A DNA stretch of 64,000 nt from Paramecium tetraurelia (GCF_000165425.1 NW_001799277.1:431372-495371); one strand, 5' to 3'; shown: positions 35,510 through 48,312, counted from the first letter of the stretch. Program-made: numbers and translations. The notes: generated by a model from the letters alone, not told the origin.

Positions 35510-36592
35510 TCATCTTCCTGACCATGATGCAACTTATTTCTTGAATATGATGATGACTTATTCAATAATAGCGTTTTCTTCATCTCTCTTAGCCTTGGCT
35601 TCAGCATAGTCTGCTCTCTTGTTTTCTAAATCGGATTAAGCTTAATCTAAAGCATCTTATGACTCTTAGAGAATAATCTTTGATTTGGCTTATTGGGCTA
35701 AGGCAGCTTGAATTTACTAAGATGATAGAGATGATAATTGTTACTGTTGCCAATCTGTCTGCATAAACTTATTTTCTTTCGTATTCAACTTTGAGGTTTG
35801 CAACTTCGGCTTCACTCAAAGATACCCATCCTGCTAATTCCCATGAGGCATTAATTTCATTGACTTCAAGAGCATCAAGTGAGGCTTAAAGATTGGCTTC
35901 AAGTGATTCTAATACAGACAACACTCTTTCTGCTAATGTGGCTCCTCTGCTTACAGAACCGTCTTCTTATTTGTTGGCCAATTAGAGGAATGATTTTAAT
36001 TCTTATTCTTAGAATGTGTTACTGTATTGCTTCAATTTATCAGCAACACTGTTAACTTAAACTAATTCAAAGGAATCCCCATTAATAATATATCCTGCAA
36101 CATCTTATTTGAGTACTCTGACAACTTCAAGTGCTTCTCTGTTTTATTTGATTGATCTAACAAACAATTGATTGCTGAGACACTATTCATCAAGAAGGAC
36201 TTAAATCTTTCTAGCAATTTCATCTTATCTTTGTTCATTCCAAGCAAGGTAATTTTTGGTGTCGTGGAGTTCTTATTCAAATTGTGCTCTGTTTTCAATT
36301 GATTATTAGAACAATTTTTGGTTGAGACTCTTGATTTTTGTGAATTGTTCAATTGTTCTAAAATTAATTAATAAAATTACTATGCTCCAACCCATTCGTC
36401 TGTTTCATTCTTTTAATCAGCAGCAAATTAGGCATCCTTGTTTGATTAAATCAAATCATTGAGTAATCCAAACACTGTATCAATAGCATCACTTGCCTTT
36501 GTACCTGTCTAGAGGAGGGCAAGAATTTGATCTTTGGTTGATGTTGCTGATGCAAATGTGACCAACAATACAAGGGCGATTGCCAATTTCAT
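35510..36592 (-). CDS. Trichocyst matrix protein (TMP family)
   Basis: 343 aa, introns 23 nt (about 36355-36377) and 28 nt (about 35716-35743). The signal peptide MKLAIALVLLVTFASA leads into the TMP pattern TGTKASDAIDTVFGLLNDL, WNEQRQDEIARKIQVLLDEQ, DVAGYIINGDSFELVQVN, ERVLSVLESLEANL and INASWELAGWVSLSEAEVANL. It closes with a coiled coil ending in VIIIFKKQVAS. TMPs are processed into short acidic polypeptides that crystallise in the trichocyst, the extrusive secretory organelle of Paramecium. The family is large and secreted through the regulated pathway. An antisense-like ORF listed at 36062-36352 is out of frame and was rejected. Confidence 0.93.
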
Positions 36593-37112
36593 TATTTTAT
36601 TAATATACTCACAAAAACGGGTAATTCAATTAAATATCAATCCAAAAATATAAATAATTAGTATAAATTAAAATATCAGCTCATAATCCCTCATTTAAGA
36701 AATTCTCATTGAGAATAACTTCAGAATTGGAAAATTTATGTCTTTGATTCAAAGATAGGGATTTATCCGAAAATTGAATGTATTTCTGTTCATATCAGAA
36801 ACACTTGATAGAAATGACCGTAATGATTGATCTACTATTGATAACTGCATTGGAACCATCCTAAATATGAAGAATCAATTACTTTTAAGCAAGACTTCCA
36901 TGTAAATGAGAAAAAACAAAAGTAATTGTTTGGAGCAAAAAGAGTTTAATGGAATATTGATTATTTTTAGATTAGAAATTAGAATATAAACATAATAAAA
37001 TAAAGTTTATATTTGGATTATATCTATTAATCATTGTAAGGGTTATTCAAAATTGTTATTTTTGTGTATTTATTTTTATGAATATATATAATTTTAAATA
37101 TAAAATATTAAA
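36593..37112. other. Intergenic stretch, no gene recognised
   Basis: About 520 bp between a divergent trichocyst gene and the kelch-MORC gene. A plus-strand frame near 36750-37000 is open on both sides of one TGA, which is not significant by length. Confidence 0.4.
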
Positions 37113-39897
37113 ATGAATTAAATTCAATAAGAGATCACTATGATTCCTACAAAAATATTTAAGAATGCATAATGGATTTCAAAATCTTTGAGTGTAAACA
37201 AACGAAAAAGTCCAAATTATCCATGTAAAAGATGGGGACATACAGCTGTGTTACACGATAAATATATGTATGTTTTCAGTGGTTGTGGGAAATCTGATAA
37301 TCCCAGATAGTGGGAACAAATCTATAGAATGGATTGCATAACATTTTAATGGGAAAGATTGAATTCACCATCTTTGAAACATCCCCCAGGCAGAGATTCT
37401 CATTGTTGCGTATGTTTATAAAATAAACTATATTTTTTTGGGGGATCTAGTAATGAATTAATTCTTGGCGATTTTTGGAGCTTTGATTTCGAAACTTCTG
37501 AATGGACAGAAATCTAGGTACCAAAAGATATGGAGGGTAGAGAAGGACATTCTATGGTAGCTTTATCATCAAGATTGATATACATCTATGGTGGATGGGA
37601 TTAAGTGTAAAATATAATGACAGAATCCCATTGGCTGTATGATATAAAAACAAACAAATTTTAGTAAGTAACTCACTTCACTGGTGATGAAATGATCAAA
37701 TTAGAAAGTCATACTGCTAATAAAATAGGAGATAGTGTTTATATTTTTGGAGGGTAAGGTCAATAGTCCAATAAACAATTAGTATTTCATAAAGATTTAT
37801 ACAAATTAGATTTTGAAAATCTGAATGATTTGCACTCTAAATTTGATTAATTAGAATCAGGAGATGATAAAGGTCAGATAGACAATAATACGGTTATCAA
37901 GATTGAGAAGATCAAAGCAAATGGGTCTTAATAGCCCACTCCAAGAGCATCACATTCTGCAGTTGCTTATGGCGAGAGATTCTTATTTATAATTGGAGGG
38001 GAAGGGTATGAAAAAAATGGTATATTTTAGTTATTAATATGACCAATAGAAGGATAATGAGGAGGAGGCAATGGAGTAAGACCAAGATGAAGATTAAAAT
38101 ATTGATGAGGAGGAAAAACCAATATTTCCAAAAAATGATATTTGGATTTTTGAGACACTAATGAGAGTATGTAATAACAAATTAAATTTATAGACATGGA
38201 GCAAATTGTAACCAAAATCTAAGACTCCTGTATTCTAACCCAGATTTTCACATAGTTGTATTGTGTATAAGGATTAATTTATAATCTTCGGAGGATTGAG
38301 AAGTATGGGAGAAGTATTGGAAGATATAATGGTATTGCATTTAAAGGATAGCGAAAATAATATTTAAAAGTATGCAAGAGATGAAATGAAAAACGTTTGT
38401 AAGTATTGTCAGTTAATCTATGGTATTCAGTAAGAGGAGGAAATATCATTTTATAAAACAACAGAAAATAATGCCATCAAATTACCTAAGTTATCTTTAA
38501 CATTCATTGATGAGTACTATATTTTATGATTTAATAGAATTTCTAAACTTATTTAGTGTCCTATGTCATGCTTTGGTCTCTTCTTGGACAATATCAAATT
38601 ATCAGAAGCTTCAGAAGTTAATTTTGAATACGTGTTTTTATAAAGAAAAATGAAATACCAAAATACTATTGACGAGATTAAGGATAAAATACCAGTTTTA
38701 ATAATTCTCGAGAAAGACCCCAAAGAATTAGATGATTTAAACGATTTCCTCTTTAATTTTGATATTTCCAAAAAGAAAAATAAACTAATTAATTAGGATT
38801 TAGATTTAAAAAATGAAAGTGAACAAAATTAAATTTTAGAGGAGCAATAATTGCTTAATAAAAAGCAATATGCTTTAAACTTTAAAATTGCTTCATTACG
38901 ATTGGGAGATAGTGTTCTTATCTGTCACAAATCATAGAATAATTATTATGTTGGATTAATATCAATGAACAATCAACTCAATCCTAATGATGAAACCTTA
39001 ACATTCTATAACTACACCATGACAATAGCCAATGGCACAGAAAGAAGGATTGACTCACCTGAAAGCAAGTATGTATTATTAAATGCTATTACTCATTTAA
39101 TAAATGAGGAAGATTTCATACTCAATTGCAGCTATAATTATACCAAAATATTCATCTTTGATCTAGCAAGAATACATGCTCTATAAAAGATATTTGAACT
39201 TAGTTTATATACTGATGATATAATCTCAAATTAATCATTAGCATTTGGATTAAAAAAAGAAGAGGCCATCAAATATCCAGATTTCTCTTTCAAAGAATAT
39301 CTCAAATATTATTCATTAGAGCCTTTGCAATTCAAAGTAACTGTTTAAAATTAAGTGATCAACACCAATCTTAATGTGATAAGTCGTATTGAAAATAAAA
39401 ATAAGGTTTCTGTTACAAATGAAAAAATACTTAACAAATTGAGTGAATGGGCAGAATCCTATCAATTAAGTAGGCTTACATAAAATAATTTTGGAATTCT
39501 CCTTTATTACTAAGGAAGATTGATCAACAGATACAGAAAACAATTGGGAGTCTATCCAAATAATCTTGAACAAAGTGGATACATTAATATATCAAAAATT
39601 GTTAAGCCAAATATGACATTTGAAGTAAACAATTTAAATACTCTTAGGGATTTAAAAATTCATACTTAGGTTCTATATTACTTTAAACTCTGGAAGCTTT
39701 GGAGGAAGAGTGTGAACCAGAGAGAAGAAAGGAAATTAAAATTTGATGTTATTGTCTATATATCATAATATAAATGTAATAATATAATAGCATTTTATGC
39801 ATCTCCTTAGATTAATGAAAATAAGTGTTAGTGTGAAAAATTATTAATCAGATATTCAAGAGAGTTATAAATTACATAAATTCTTAATATATTATGA
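37113..39897 (+). CDS. Kelch-repeat protein with C-terminal MORC-like (GHKL/S5) region
   Basis: 911 aa, introns 25 nt (38007-38031) and 24 nt (38513-38536). Residues 30-390 hold about six kelch repeats, with blade motifs such as RWGHTAVLH, RDSHCCVC, REGHSMVALSSRLIYIYGGW, PRASHSAVAYGERFLFIIGG and PRFSHSCIVYKDQFIIFGG. Residues 450-850 resemble MORC ATPases: FKIASLRLGDSVLICHK (compare FKSGSMRLGKDAL) and, later, GILLYYQGRLINRYRKQL followed by GYINISKIVKPNMTFEV. The catalytic start of the GHKL fold (FGLFLDNIK) lacks the clear Asn of active enzymes, so ATPase activity is doubtful. Such a combination could link protein interaction with chromatin silencing. The MORC call is pattern-based. The same frame stays open for 136 codons beyond the TGA at 39895. 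Confidence 0.65.
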
Positions 39898-40468
39898 AAT
39901 TAGATCTAAACTTACATACCCATTACCTTAGTATATATATATAGTAGGAATTTCTCAAATTAAATAAACAAACTTTGCATAATTGTAATGGATCAAATTG
40001 TTAAAAGATTAAGATGGACTTTAACATCTAAGTATCTTCCATTTCAACTCTAATGTAAATAAACTATATCTGTACCTTAATTTTAAATTCTGCAAGTAAT
40101 AGTAAAGAAATAATAGTCAATCATAAATGATAAATTAATTTTATGTTTTATGTATTGCATCGAAGATATTCTCCTTAATATTAGAAAAAAATTATAATTA
40201 CTGCCATAAAATAATTATTTCAAAATTAATAAATATTTTTCAAATACTCCTTCTGATAAATTTCTTTGTAAATAGTAAGAGTTTAGTTTGAATAATTAAT
40301 TAATTTGAAATTGTTTTGCTACCACTTCTTAAAAAAGAAAATTTTCAAAGTATCCCTTCACTCATAATATTTTAATTATTAATACAAATGCAAATAAATT
40401 GAGAGATAAACATAGTCTAAGATATTTTATAATATTAGAAATAGATAATTATTGTATAAATTAAGTTA
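39898..40468. other. Long convergent spacer, partly open in the frame of the upstream gene
   Basis: 571 bp between two convergent stops, much longer than other convergent spacers here (about 28-150 bp). After the TGA at 39895 the kelch-MORC frame continues without another stop to TGA 40306-40308. It encodes a plausible basic segment (MDQIVKRLRWTLTSKYLPF). It may be a former C-terminus, or chance. No other feature is seen. Confidence 0.4.
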
Positions 40469-42150
40469 TCAACATCTTCTTTATGCTTTTTCGCTATTTT
40501 ACAGGGGTTTAATATATTACTATTAAGGATAGCAAGCAAGATGATAATTTAATCCAGGAAGGTAATTAGGAACCTACTAGAAACTACGGCTATTTAAATT
40601 TGGTGGAAAATTTAAGATGGATCTTTAGGGTACACATTAAGAGGCTCCTTGATACTGCTATTAAGAGCCATTGAATGGATAAAGTTGAAAATAAGAATTT
40701 ATATTTTGGCGATTCTCTTGAAAAGTCAATTAATTTTATGGAAGGGAATCTTCAATATTTTAGTTTAATCGTATATTACTTAAGAGATTGTTATAGCTAG
40801 ACAAACTTGGATTACTTACATGACCAAGCAATCCTTAGTTTAACTCTATGTCTTTTTTGAGATAATCTTAGGTTCTGGAGAATTAATAAATCTATTCCTA
40901 AGTGGCAAAATAGATTTTATTTTTCTCTTTATTAATTAAGCATGATTATAATTATAAATACTCATCTTAAGAGATTTAAGTAAAATCCATAATTTACAAG
41001 GTTAAGGTGTTTTATTCTTATTACTTCTAGATATTTTCTAATTATTTATAATAATTAAAATTATTATGTTCCATATAGTTATTATCCATATGTTGAATGG
41101 CAAGATTGTCATTATTTAAAACAAGATCTTTCTGTTGTTACTAAATAATATTTTTGAATTAACGAGTTGATGAAATCTTTTTTGAAATTTAATCAAAATC
41201 TTCTTATTTCACATCATAAGGATCTCCACCATCTTCTTTCATTCTCCACTCTATCTTTTTGATAATTTAATTTATAATTCTTAACTCTTCTAAATTTAAT
41301 TCTTCATCAGAAGGCTTAGATGAAAAAGAATCTTCTAATTCAGAATCACTTTCCTAATTAGAAAAAGGTTTAACTTTATTGTTTCTTTCCTTTCTCATCA
41401 AACAATTAAATCTATTTTTAACATTATTTTCACTTCTCTATAGTTTTAGTGATTTTGAAATTTAAGCCCATTTTTTTCCATTCAAAATGGCCAATTTCAT
41501 AAGCTCTAAATCTTCAAATAATTACCATGGTTTTCTTAATTTTAATTATATTCTTACCTATTAATAGATGGATTCAGATGATTATTCCACCTTTCCCTGC
41601 ACTGTTTCCCATTTCTATGAATACTTTTACCAGTACGTTTGTTAAGAGTTGTAGCAATTTAACTCCATTTATTTCCTTTATTTAATCTCTAATATTCTTG
41701 AATAATTAATAGGAGTGCATCATCTTCTTCCTTAGTCCATGGAGCTTGTTGTAATGGTAATCTCAACATTTGAAGCCACTTTTATTTGCAATGAAAAGCA
41801 TCTCTTCTTTACATCATTGAAGATATTTTGATCCAATCAGTCTCACTCTATAAAATTCATATCAACAAATTTAATACAATATTCTTAAAATCTCGCTTTT
41901 GGAAGGCAAAGTATTTTCCAATCAGCCAAATTAGTACTTTTTTATCGTCTTCAGTCCAGTTCTTCTTCAATTTATTTGCACCTTACTGGATACTTGCCTG
42001 GTTGTTCTTTTGAATGTTCAGAATATAATAGTTTTCTGGAAATTAATCGATCCCAAGATTATATAACTCCTTCATATAAGTGAATCTCACATTAGTAATG
42101 TCTTTAACTTTATCGTAAAAATCTTTAAATTTGATGAAGAAATCATCCAT
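40469..42150 (-). CDS. Myb transcription factor (three-repeat type)
   Basis: About 540 aa from ATG 42150, several introns (for example GTAAGAAT...ATTAAG near 41540). The first repeat is degenerate (KKNWTEDDKKVLIWLIGKYF). The second is a canonical R2: PWTKEEDDALLLIIQEYQRL ... NKWSQIATTLNKRTGKS ... KQCRERWNNHLNP. The third resembles R3 with shifted residues (EDLELMKLAILNGKKWAQIS, then SENNVKNRFNCLMRKER). The C-terminal half is a Gln/Asn-rich tail running to TGA 40469, typical of a transactivation region. DNA binding is expected at a Myb site (AACNG core). It belongs with the paralogue at 44150, which lies 2 kb away in the opposite orientation. Confidence 0.85.
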
Positions 42151-42438
42151 TATTCAATTTTTCAGAAATTATAAAATAATCCAATTTATGAGTCTTCCAT
42201 TAATTATGTATTGTTTAATAATTTTATAATCATTTTTAATTTCATGAGACAAGGATTGGTACGATTTTGTTGCAAATTTACATTAGACCTTGAGCTTATG
42301 AAAATGATAGGTACTCAAGGAGTTGGTTAAAGTATTTGTGTGTTACATATTACAATTAAGACCAAGTGTCTTACAAAATATTTATATTTGCTTTTGGAAG
42401 TTAGACAATCAGAGAATTCTGTTTATTATTTTTTGAGA

Positions 42439-43302
42439 TCATAACAAATTAAGACTCCCTTCTCTTACTAAGTTATGAAAGGTTTTCCATTCAAATACTT
42501 AATTAAAATAGGCAGAAGCAGATTTTGGAGATAAAACAGAATGACAGAAATTTATAAAATCTAATAAAAATTTACAACCATTCAAATTTATGATGTTTTT
42601 TTTTTTGTCCAAAAAATGAATAAAATATGCAGAAATATTGTGATAACCACTATATTGAAGGTTCAATCTATTATCTAACTTTACTTAGTAAAAATTGTCT
42701 TATGAAGAATAATCATAGGTATAGTTAAAATTAGGACAGAGTTGAAATTGATATCCATATATAATAAGGAAACTTAAAAAAATTTGAACCAATTCAACAA
42801 ATAATAGAATTATTTATTATGAAATACTTGGAATTCTATTTCAGTTTACGTATTATCATAAATTATCTAATTGTAGTATTATTATGATATTGAAGTATAC
42901 ATTGTCTATTGCGATCTAAACGAAATAATACGATAACACAATTACAGTGTTTATACAATATACTATCTTGGTTATTGAAATTATCATTATATGAAAGGAT
43001 TAAATTATAATATTAGAAAATAAAATTATTAATGTTGAATAAAGTATGGCTATAATTTCAAAGTAATAACTCAATATGTGGATTTTCTTAGTATTATTTA
43101 TGGTGTGCTCTCAAATTACTATTAATATCAATTTGAATTATAAGATAATTTGAAAGTAAAATAAGAGAGATTTGGTAAAGAAATTGAAAAAATCATGAAT
43201 TTCCTTAATAATTGAACATCTGAAGGTGAGATAGAATAGGGCTCTGAATTTTAAGCACCTATTAATTTAATCTATCGAGGATGAGACTACCTAATGTTTC
43301 AT
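42439..43302 (-). CDS. Hypothetical multi-pass membrane protein, 259 aa
   Basis: Found by following frames across introns of about 33, 34 and 17 nt; the coding length is then divisible by three. The start MKHQVVSSSIDQINRCLKF is followed by hydrophobic spans (LLFYFQIILQFKLILI; YFEIIAILYSTLIILFSNII; IMIISITKIVYCINTVIVL; VLILTIPMIILHKTIF). The C-terminal part is more polar (FHNLVREGSLNLL), with TGA at 42439. No family is recognised. The 17-nt intron is shorter than the usual minimum and may be wrong, so the last exon border is uncertain. It lies between the two Myb genes. Confidence 0.45.
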
Positions 43303-44149
43303 TATAAATTGGCCATCAATTTAATTGTACCTTTCCTTGAAGTTTTCCTATAGTGGAAGGAGTAGGCCAAAATTTAAATTATTTTGTGTTGTCAAATTTG
43401 AACTCAAAAGATTAAGTTTATTTATATTAATAATAATTACAATTTATAATTATATACTAAATTAATTGCCATTTTTAATTACAAAATATTAAAAAATTTA
43501 AGTGTTCCTTTTTTCACAAAGATACTAGTTTTTGGTATCAGTGATGCAATTTAAAATCATCTTGTATGGGAAGCAAAAATTAATTAACTTAAGATTCAAT
43601 TTCAGAAAACAAAGAGAGAAGCAGAATGAAAATAACTTGATCAATTATATATGAAAAATTTGTCATTAATAAAAATAAATAATGTTTTCTATTAAATAAT
43701 ATTGATTTTTGAAGCATTATATATTAACCCGTGAGTGTTTTTTTATTTACAAATTTTAGCTTTCAGATATTAAATTTATTATCGTTCGATGCAGTACTAA
43801 ATTTGTCTTAAACTATTTACGAATTCTTATCTATTTAAATTTATGCTTAAACGGATAAACGAACTTATAAATGACATCGATACAATTTTTATATACCTTT
43901 TAATATAATTATTTGTAATCCCCATATTATTAATAAATACTATTTAATTATCAAAAATATTAACTTATTATTAGTAACTTTATATTACTAATCAGTTTCA
44001 GAATTTACTAGAATGAAGACGATATTATGATTCTGTTTGTAAGATTTGCAGTCTAATTCTCCACAAGAAACCAGAAAGTAATAAATGATATTAATCGTTA
44101 TTATTTACAATAGTAATAATAAAGTTTCTTTTCAGTATTAAATAATAAA
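43303..44149. other. Intergenic stretch, no gene recognised
   Basis: About 850 bp of very AT-rich DNA between divergent genes. Scattered frames are short and inconsistent. It probably holds promoters for both neighbours. Confidence 0.45.
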
Positions 44150-45820
44150 ATGAATCCCCAAAAAATTACTAAAAATAAAAATGATCATCATGTGCCCAGT
44201 AATTTTGAAATGGAGGATTTAATGGGTAAGGCTCTAATAATAGTATTTATAGTGGTTTCTCAAGAGATTGCAATCAAAGAGTTCTATCATTTTATTGAAA
44301 AAACATCTTTTATTTAAGAAAATTTTGAAATGTTATCTAAAGTTGGTGATAATTTAAGGTTGGATTTTAAAGATTGGCCGACAGCTGAATAGGCTATTGC
44401 ATTGTTTGAGCTTAATCTGTACTGTAATATTCAAATTTTAAGGTAAAATGGAAGAAAGAAATCCATAAAGTGGAGTGAGACCGAAAAAAAGTTGTTTTAT
44501 TGGATAGTAATCCGATATTGTTTACATAAAGGGTTGAAGGATAATAGATTTATAGTAAATGATTTATTAACTTTACAGAAATATGAGGAATGGAGAGAAA
44601 TTTCTAAAATAGTTTTAGGAAGGAATGCCCATTAGTGTCGATTGAAATGGGAATAAAGATATCGAGTTCCATTATCTTAAATACCTTGGACAGAATAAGA
44701 GGATTAATTGTTATTTTCAGTACATGAGTAAGAAATGATTTGATATTTAGAGAGTTTATGAAATCGGGCAGGGAGAACAAATGGTCCCAAATAGCAAAAG
44801 AAATATTCAAGCGATCCTCAACCAAGGTGTTTAGATAGCCGAAATAATGTAGAGAGAGATGGATAAATAGATTAGATCCAAACATATCTAAGTATCAAAT
44901 ATATATAAATTAGTGTGCCTTGGGATAAATAATAAGAGATCGATTTATTGAAGATGATTTTGATAAGAGGTAAGAAATGGTCTGAATTATCCATCCTATA
45001 TGGTAGGGCCAGAACTGAAAACACTTTAAAAAATAAATATAATTCATTGATAAAGAGAGAGATTTAGAAATAAGAGATTAATTGTATTAATCCAATCTTA
45101 TTTGAGAAAGTATAAACTTTAAGATAGAGTTATTCAAAAAAATATGGTATAGCAACACCGATTGAAGAAATAGACAACTTTGAATGCCAATTTATTCTCT
45201 TAGCTATTAAAAATTTATATGTGGAACTTTATTTATAAGACGGAAAAATTGCAGAGGCATAAAAGATAAATAATGACGAGTTCTTTGATTACCTTCCCGA
45301 TGACTATTTATAGGTTAACACTAATTAAAGATTTTTATATAAGAAGAATTTGAATATTAAAAAGGTTGATTCCAATTTTTATGCAAAAAACGATCATAGC
45401 AGTCTAGTTATTTTTAACAAACGAAATAAAAGAATCTATTTAACTCCATACAATGTATTGGATTTCTCAGATATTATACTAAATACTATACTAAAAAGAG
45501 TTAATCTTGACAATAATGCTCTTAAAAATGTAAAAGAATAGAGTTCTTCAATAAATCAACCTAATTTCATACTCGCAAATCAATAAAACTGCATAATTCC
45601 TTTTTAATAGATGCTACATAACTATGTATTTGTTCCAAACTGTTTTGCATAATCAATATCATCCTAAACAAGTAATTCATTTTAATTTTGTACTTTGCAA
45701 TAAAGCCAGTAATATGATTAATTGAGAAGTATTGATTTAAGCTATTTAAACAATTAAAAAGATCTGATTAATTCTATAGGAGTAGATATCAAAACTGTAG
45801 ATTCAAGCGATGAGATTTGA
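44150..45820 (+). CDS. Myb transcription factor (three-repeat type), paralogue of 40469-42150
   Basis: 532 aa after introns of 27 nt (44226-44252), 23 nt (about 44727-44749) and 22 nt (44892-44913). Repeat 1 is degenerate (IKWSETEKKLFYWIVIRYC ... QCRLKWEQRYR). Repeat 2: PWTEQEDQLLF, then EFMKSGRENKWSQIAKEIF and KQCRERWINRLDP. Repeat 3: VPWDKQQEIDLLKMI, RGKKWSELSILYGRARTENT, LKNKYNSLIK. The order and the degenerate first repeat match the minus-strand gene. The C-terminal half is an Asn/Gln/Ser-rich tail. It converges with the AGC kinase (155 bp). Confidence 0.85.
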
Positions 45821-45974
45821 CTTCAAATAGTGTATAAATTTTAGATAAATTTATTATTCTATGTATACTATTATAAAATAATTCCATTGATTAACACAGC
45901 ATTATTTATATATATATATTTCATAAAGTAGAATATTTGAAGATAAATTGATTCATCTCAGTTTATTTATGTGT

Positions 45975-48106
45975 TCATGCTAATTATAATTTTGGTTCAA
46001 TTTCAGTAAGCATCCTTTTTAAATTACTATATTTATTCACTTAGACTGTTTTATGACATGGTAAACTATCCTCCATAGCAGACTTTCCTTTTTTGTTTAA
46101 TTTCTAAGTTTATTTCTACTCCAATTCTTAATTTATTTAATCCTCTGCATCACAAATATTTTCATTTTTATTAAAATAAAATTCTTTTAGAATGATTTCT
46201 TTAGGAAAGTTTTCTTATACGCTTTTTTGTAAAGGCTTGATAAATTACAAAAATTCAGCCTCCCCCTTTCCAAACTCTTTTTCATCAAAATTGAGAGCAA
46301 AATAATCAGGAACATATGGTGGACGAATCTTTTTAGAATTAATATCAGTATATAAATTTGAATCTCCCCATTAAGTCATCCAAGGGTGTTTTAAAACAGT
46401 ATCGATGGAATCAATTCTATCATTAGGATTTTTTGCTAATAGATTTGTCAAAAGATGTTTAATTGATGATGATAATTATAATTAAGGTGGGAAATTTAAT
46501 TTCTAATTTAAAATTCTCTAATAGATTTCTTCAAGATTTCTTGAATAGAAGGGAGGGAGCCCTGTTATTAATTCGTAAAGCAATGCTCCTAAACAATACA
46601 AATCTAATTAAAAAGTATGCCCACATTTTAATAGCATTTCTGGTGCCATATATTCAGAGGATCCACAAAAAGAGTATGCATTTTCAGTTTCAATTATGTT
46701 GGGCTTAGACAATCCAAAATCAGCTATTCTGATATGTCCATCCATATCAATTAATATATTTTCAGGTTTAATATCTCTGTAAATAATGTTGTTATAATGC
46801 AGAGTTTTCATTCCTAAACAAATTTCAGAGAAATAAAAAAAAGCATCTTTTTCACTCATTCTTTTAATCTATATAAATATAATTTAGTACTTTTCTCAGT
46901 AAAAAGAAGAGTTCACCTCCTGAACAATATTCTAAGACAAAGACAAAGAATCTTCTAGATTCAAATGCGTAATACATTTTAACTACAAAAGGATCGTCTA
47001 TCAAACACATGATATCTCTTTCATTTTGAATGATTTTTGATTTATTTTATTAAATAATTGGACCTTTCTCGATCAATTTCATAGCAAAAAATTTCCCTGT
47101 TTATCTTTATCTAACCAAATAAACTTTCGAAAATCCGCCCATTCCAATACATCTTATAAATTCAAAATCTCTGAGACTCACTCTGGAAGGTTAAATTTCA
47201 TTCTCAATTTCAAAAACAGGTTCTATTAACAAGGGTTTTATTGAACATTAATCTAAAATTAATAAAGATTTTTCAGTCATAGACAAAATATAGTCTGCTG
47301 GGATGGATAAATTGCAAGTTTAAATTCCTATGATTTTTTATTTAAAGTTTTCCAAATTTTTATGGATTTCTTACTTAACAATATCGACCAAATGTTGAAT
47401 AGTTTGGGTGGATATATCAACTTATAATTTTATCTTGAGCATTTTGTATTGTAAAACCAGTAGAAGAATGGGTTTCTTCCTATTAATATTAATTGAAAAA
47501 TACCTTGCAGTAAGGGTTTCATTTGATTGAAATTCAATAGGAGCTTCTTTCAGAGTATTAAATTAGAGAATAGGTGTTATTGCTATTCTATTATTAATGG
47601 AATGAGTATCATTCTTATATAATGAATTCTTCTAAGTGCTCTATGGACGAAACGAACCTTGAGATTTATGAAATTAATTGTTATATAAGGTCTCTAGTTA
47701 TTATTTTTATTAAATGTCTAATACAGGTATGTCTGTATGTTATTTTAGAGATAAAGAATTCTTTTTTAATGATTTTGTTTGCAAGTTTTCTTAAAACTTC
47801 TGATAAAATTATTAAATCAATGTATGCTCTTTATTTTCTTCAATTTCTATTCCTATTCCTAAATTTTAGAATAAAGGATTTTAATTAGAATAAGGCTAAG
47901 TTTTTATGTGATTGGAAAACTAGTGTTGATATTTACTTTTTAAATTGGATTGGAAAAATATTGGATTTGAACTTAAATTTTGTGGAGAGATAAAGCCTTT
48001 GGATATAAGGAGATCTTATTATTGAAATTTTCGAATAGTTTTCCTCAGATAATAGTTCGAATATATTACTATTATTATAATTATTGAAGATTAGAAGAGG
48101 AACCAT
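45975..48106 (-). CDS. AGC-family serine/threonine protein kinase
   Basis: About 670 aa. The start at ATG 48106 was found by joining a 13-codon first exon through a 26-nt intron (48041-48066) to a frame with no ATG of its own. Residues 1-300 are a Ser/Asn/Gln-rich and helical extension. The kinase domain begins FEFIRCIGMGGFSKVYLVR, with FFAMKLIEK, DDPFVVKMYYAFES, FVLEYCSGGELFFLLRK, catalytic loop YRDIKPENILID, IADFGLSKP and FCGSSEYMAPEM. This order, with Gly-Ser replacing Gly-Thr in the activation loop, is typical of AGC kinases. The C-terminal tail has the PPYVPDYFA AGC-tail motif and ends in a charged region. Upstream regulation by PDK1 or lipids is inferred from the family. Confidence 0.88.
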
Positions 48107-48195
48107 TCTAACTAAGTAAAGGGCGTTATTCAATAGAAACTTGTTTGTTAGTCTATGAAAATTTAGAATTTGATTACTTTGAAATCAAATTAAAA

Positions 48196-48312
48196 AGTGG
48201 GAGATTTAGAGACTTTAGGTTAGTCTCTTTGGGTAGGATAAGCCAGAAGTTTCGAAGGGGATACTTCTGATGAATAAGTTTTGTGATGTAATCTTTTGGG
48301 AGGCATATTAAT
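48196..48312. ncRNA. Possible structured RNA between kinase and YeeE gene
   Basis: Two clear hairpins on the plus strand are separated by a short linker: AGAGACT...AGTCTCT (7-bp stem, 48208-48228) and AGAAGT...ACTTCT (48245-48268). A TGATGA like the C box of a C/D snoRNA follows (48268-48273), and a pyrimidine run like an Sm site (48290-48299). GC content is higher than in the surroundings. No RNA family is recognised and the strand is uncertain. Confidence 0.25.

Noticed and set aside
36062-36352. 96-aa minus-strand ORF
   Set aside because: Out-of-frame reading inside the trichocyst matrix protein gene.
40470-41157. Plus-strand continuation of the kelch-MORC frame with only a few TGAs, looking like a decayed gene end
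   Set aside because: The minus strand here is the intact C-terminal tail of the Myb gene ending at 40469; the plus frame is its shadow.
42244-42705. Plus-strand ORF of 154 codons that superficially resembles a kinase start
   Set aside because: It is antisense to the membrane-protein gene 42439-43302, whose introns and phases fit; kinase motifs are not really present.
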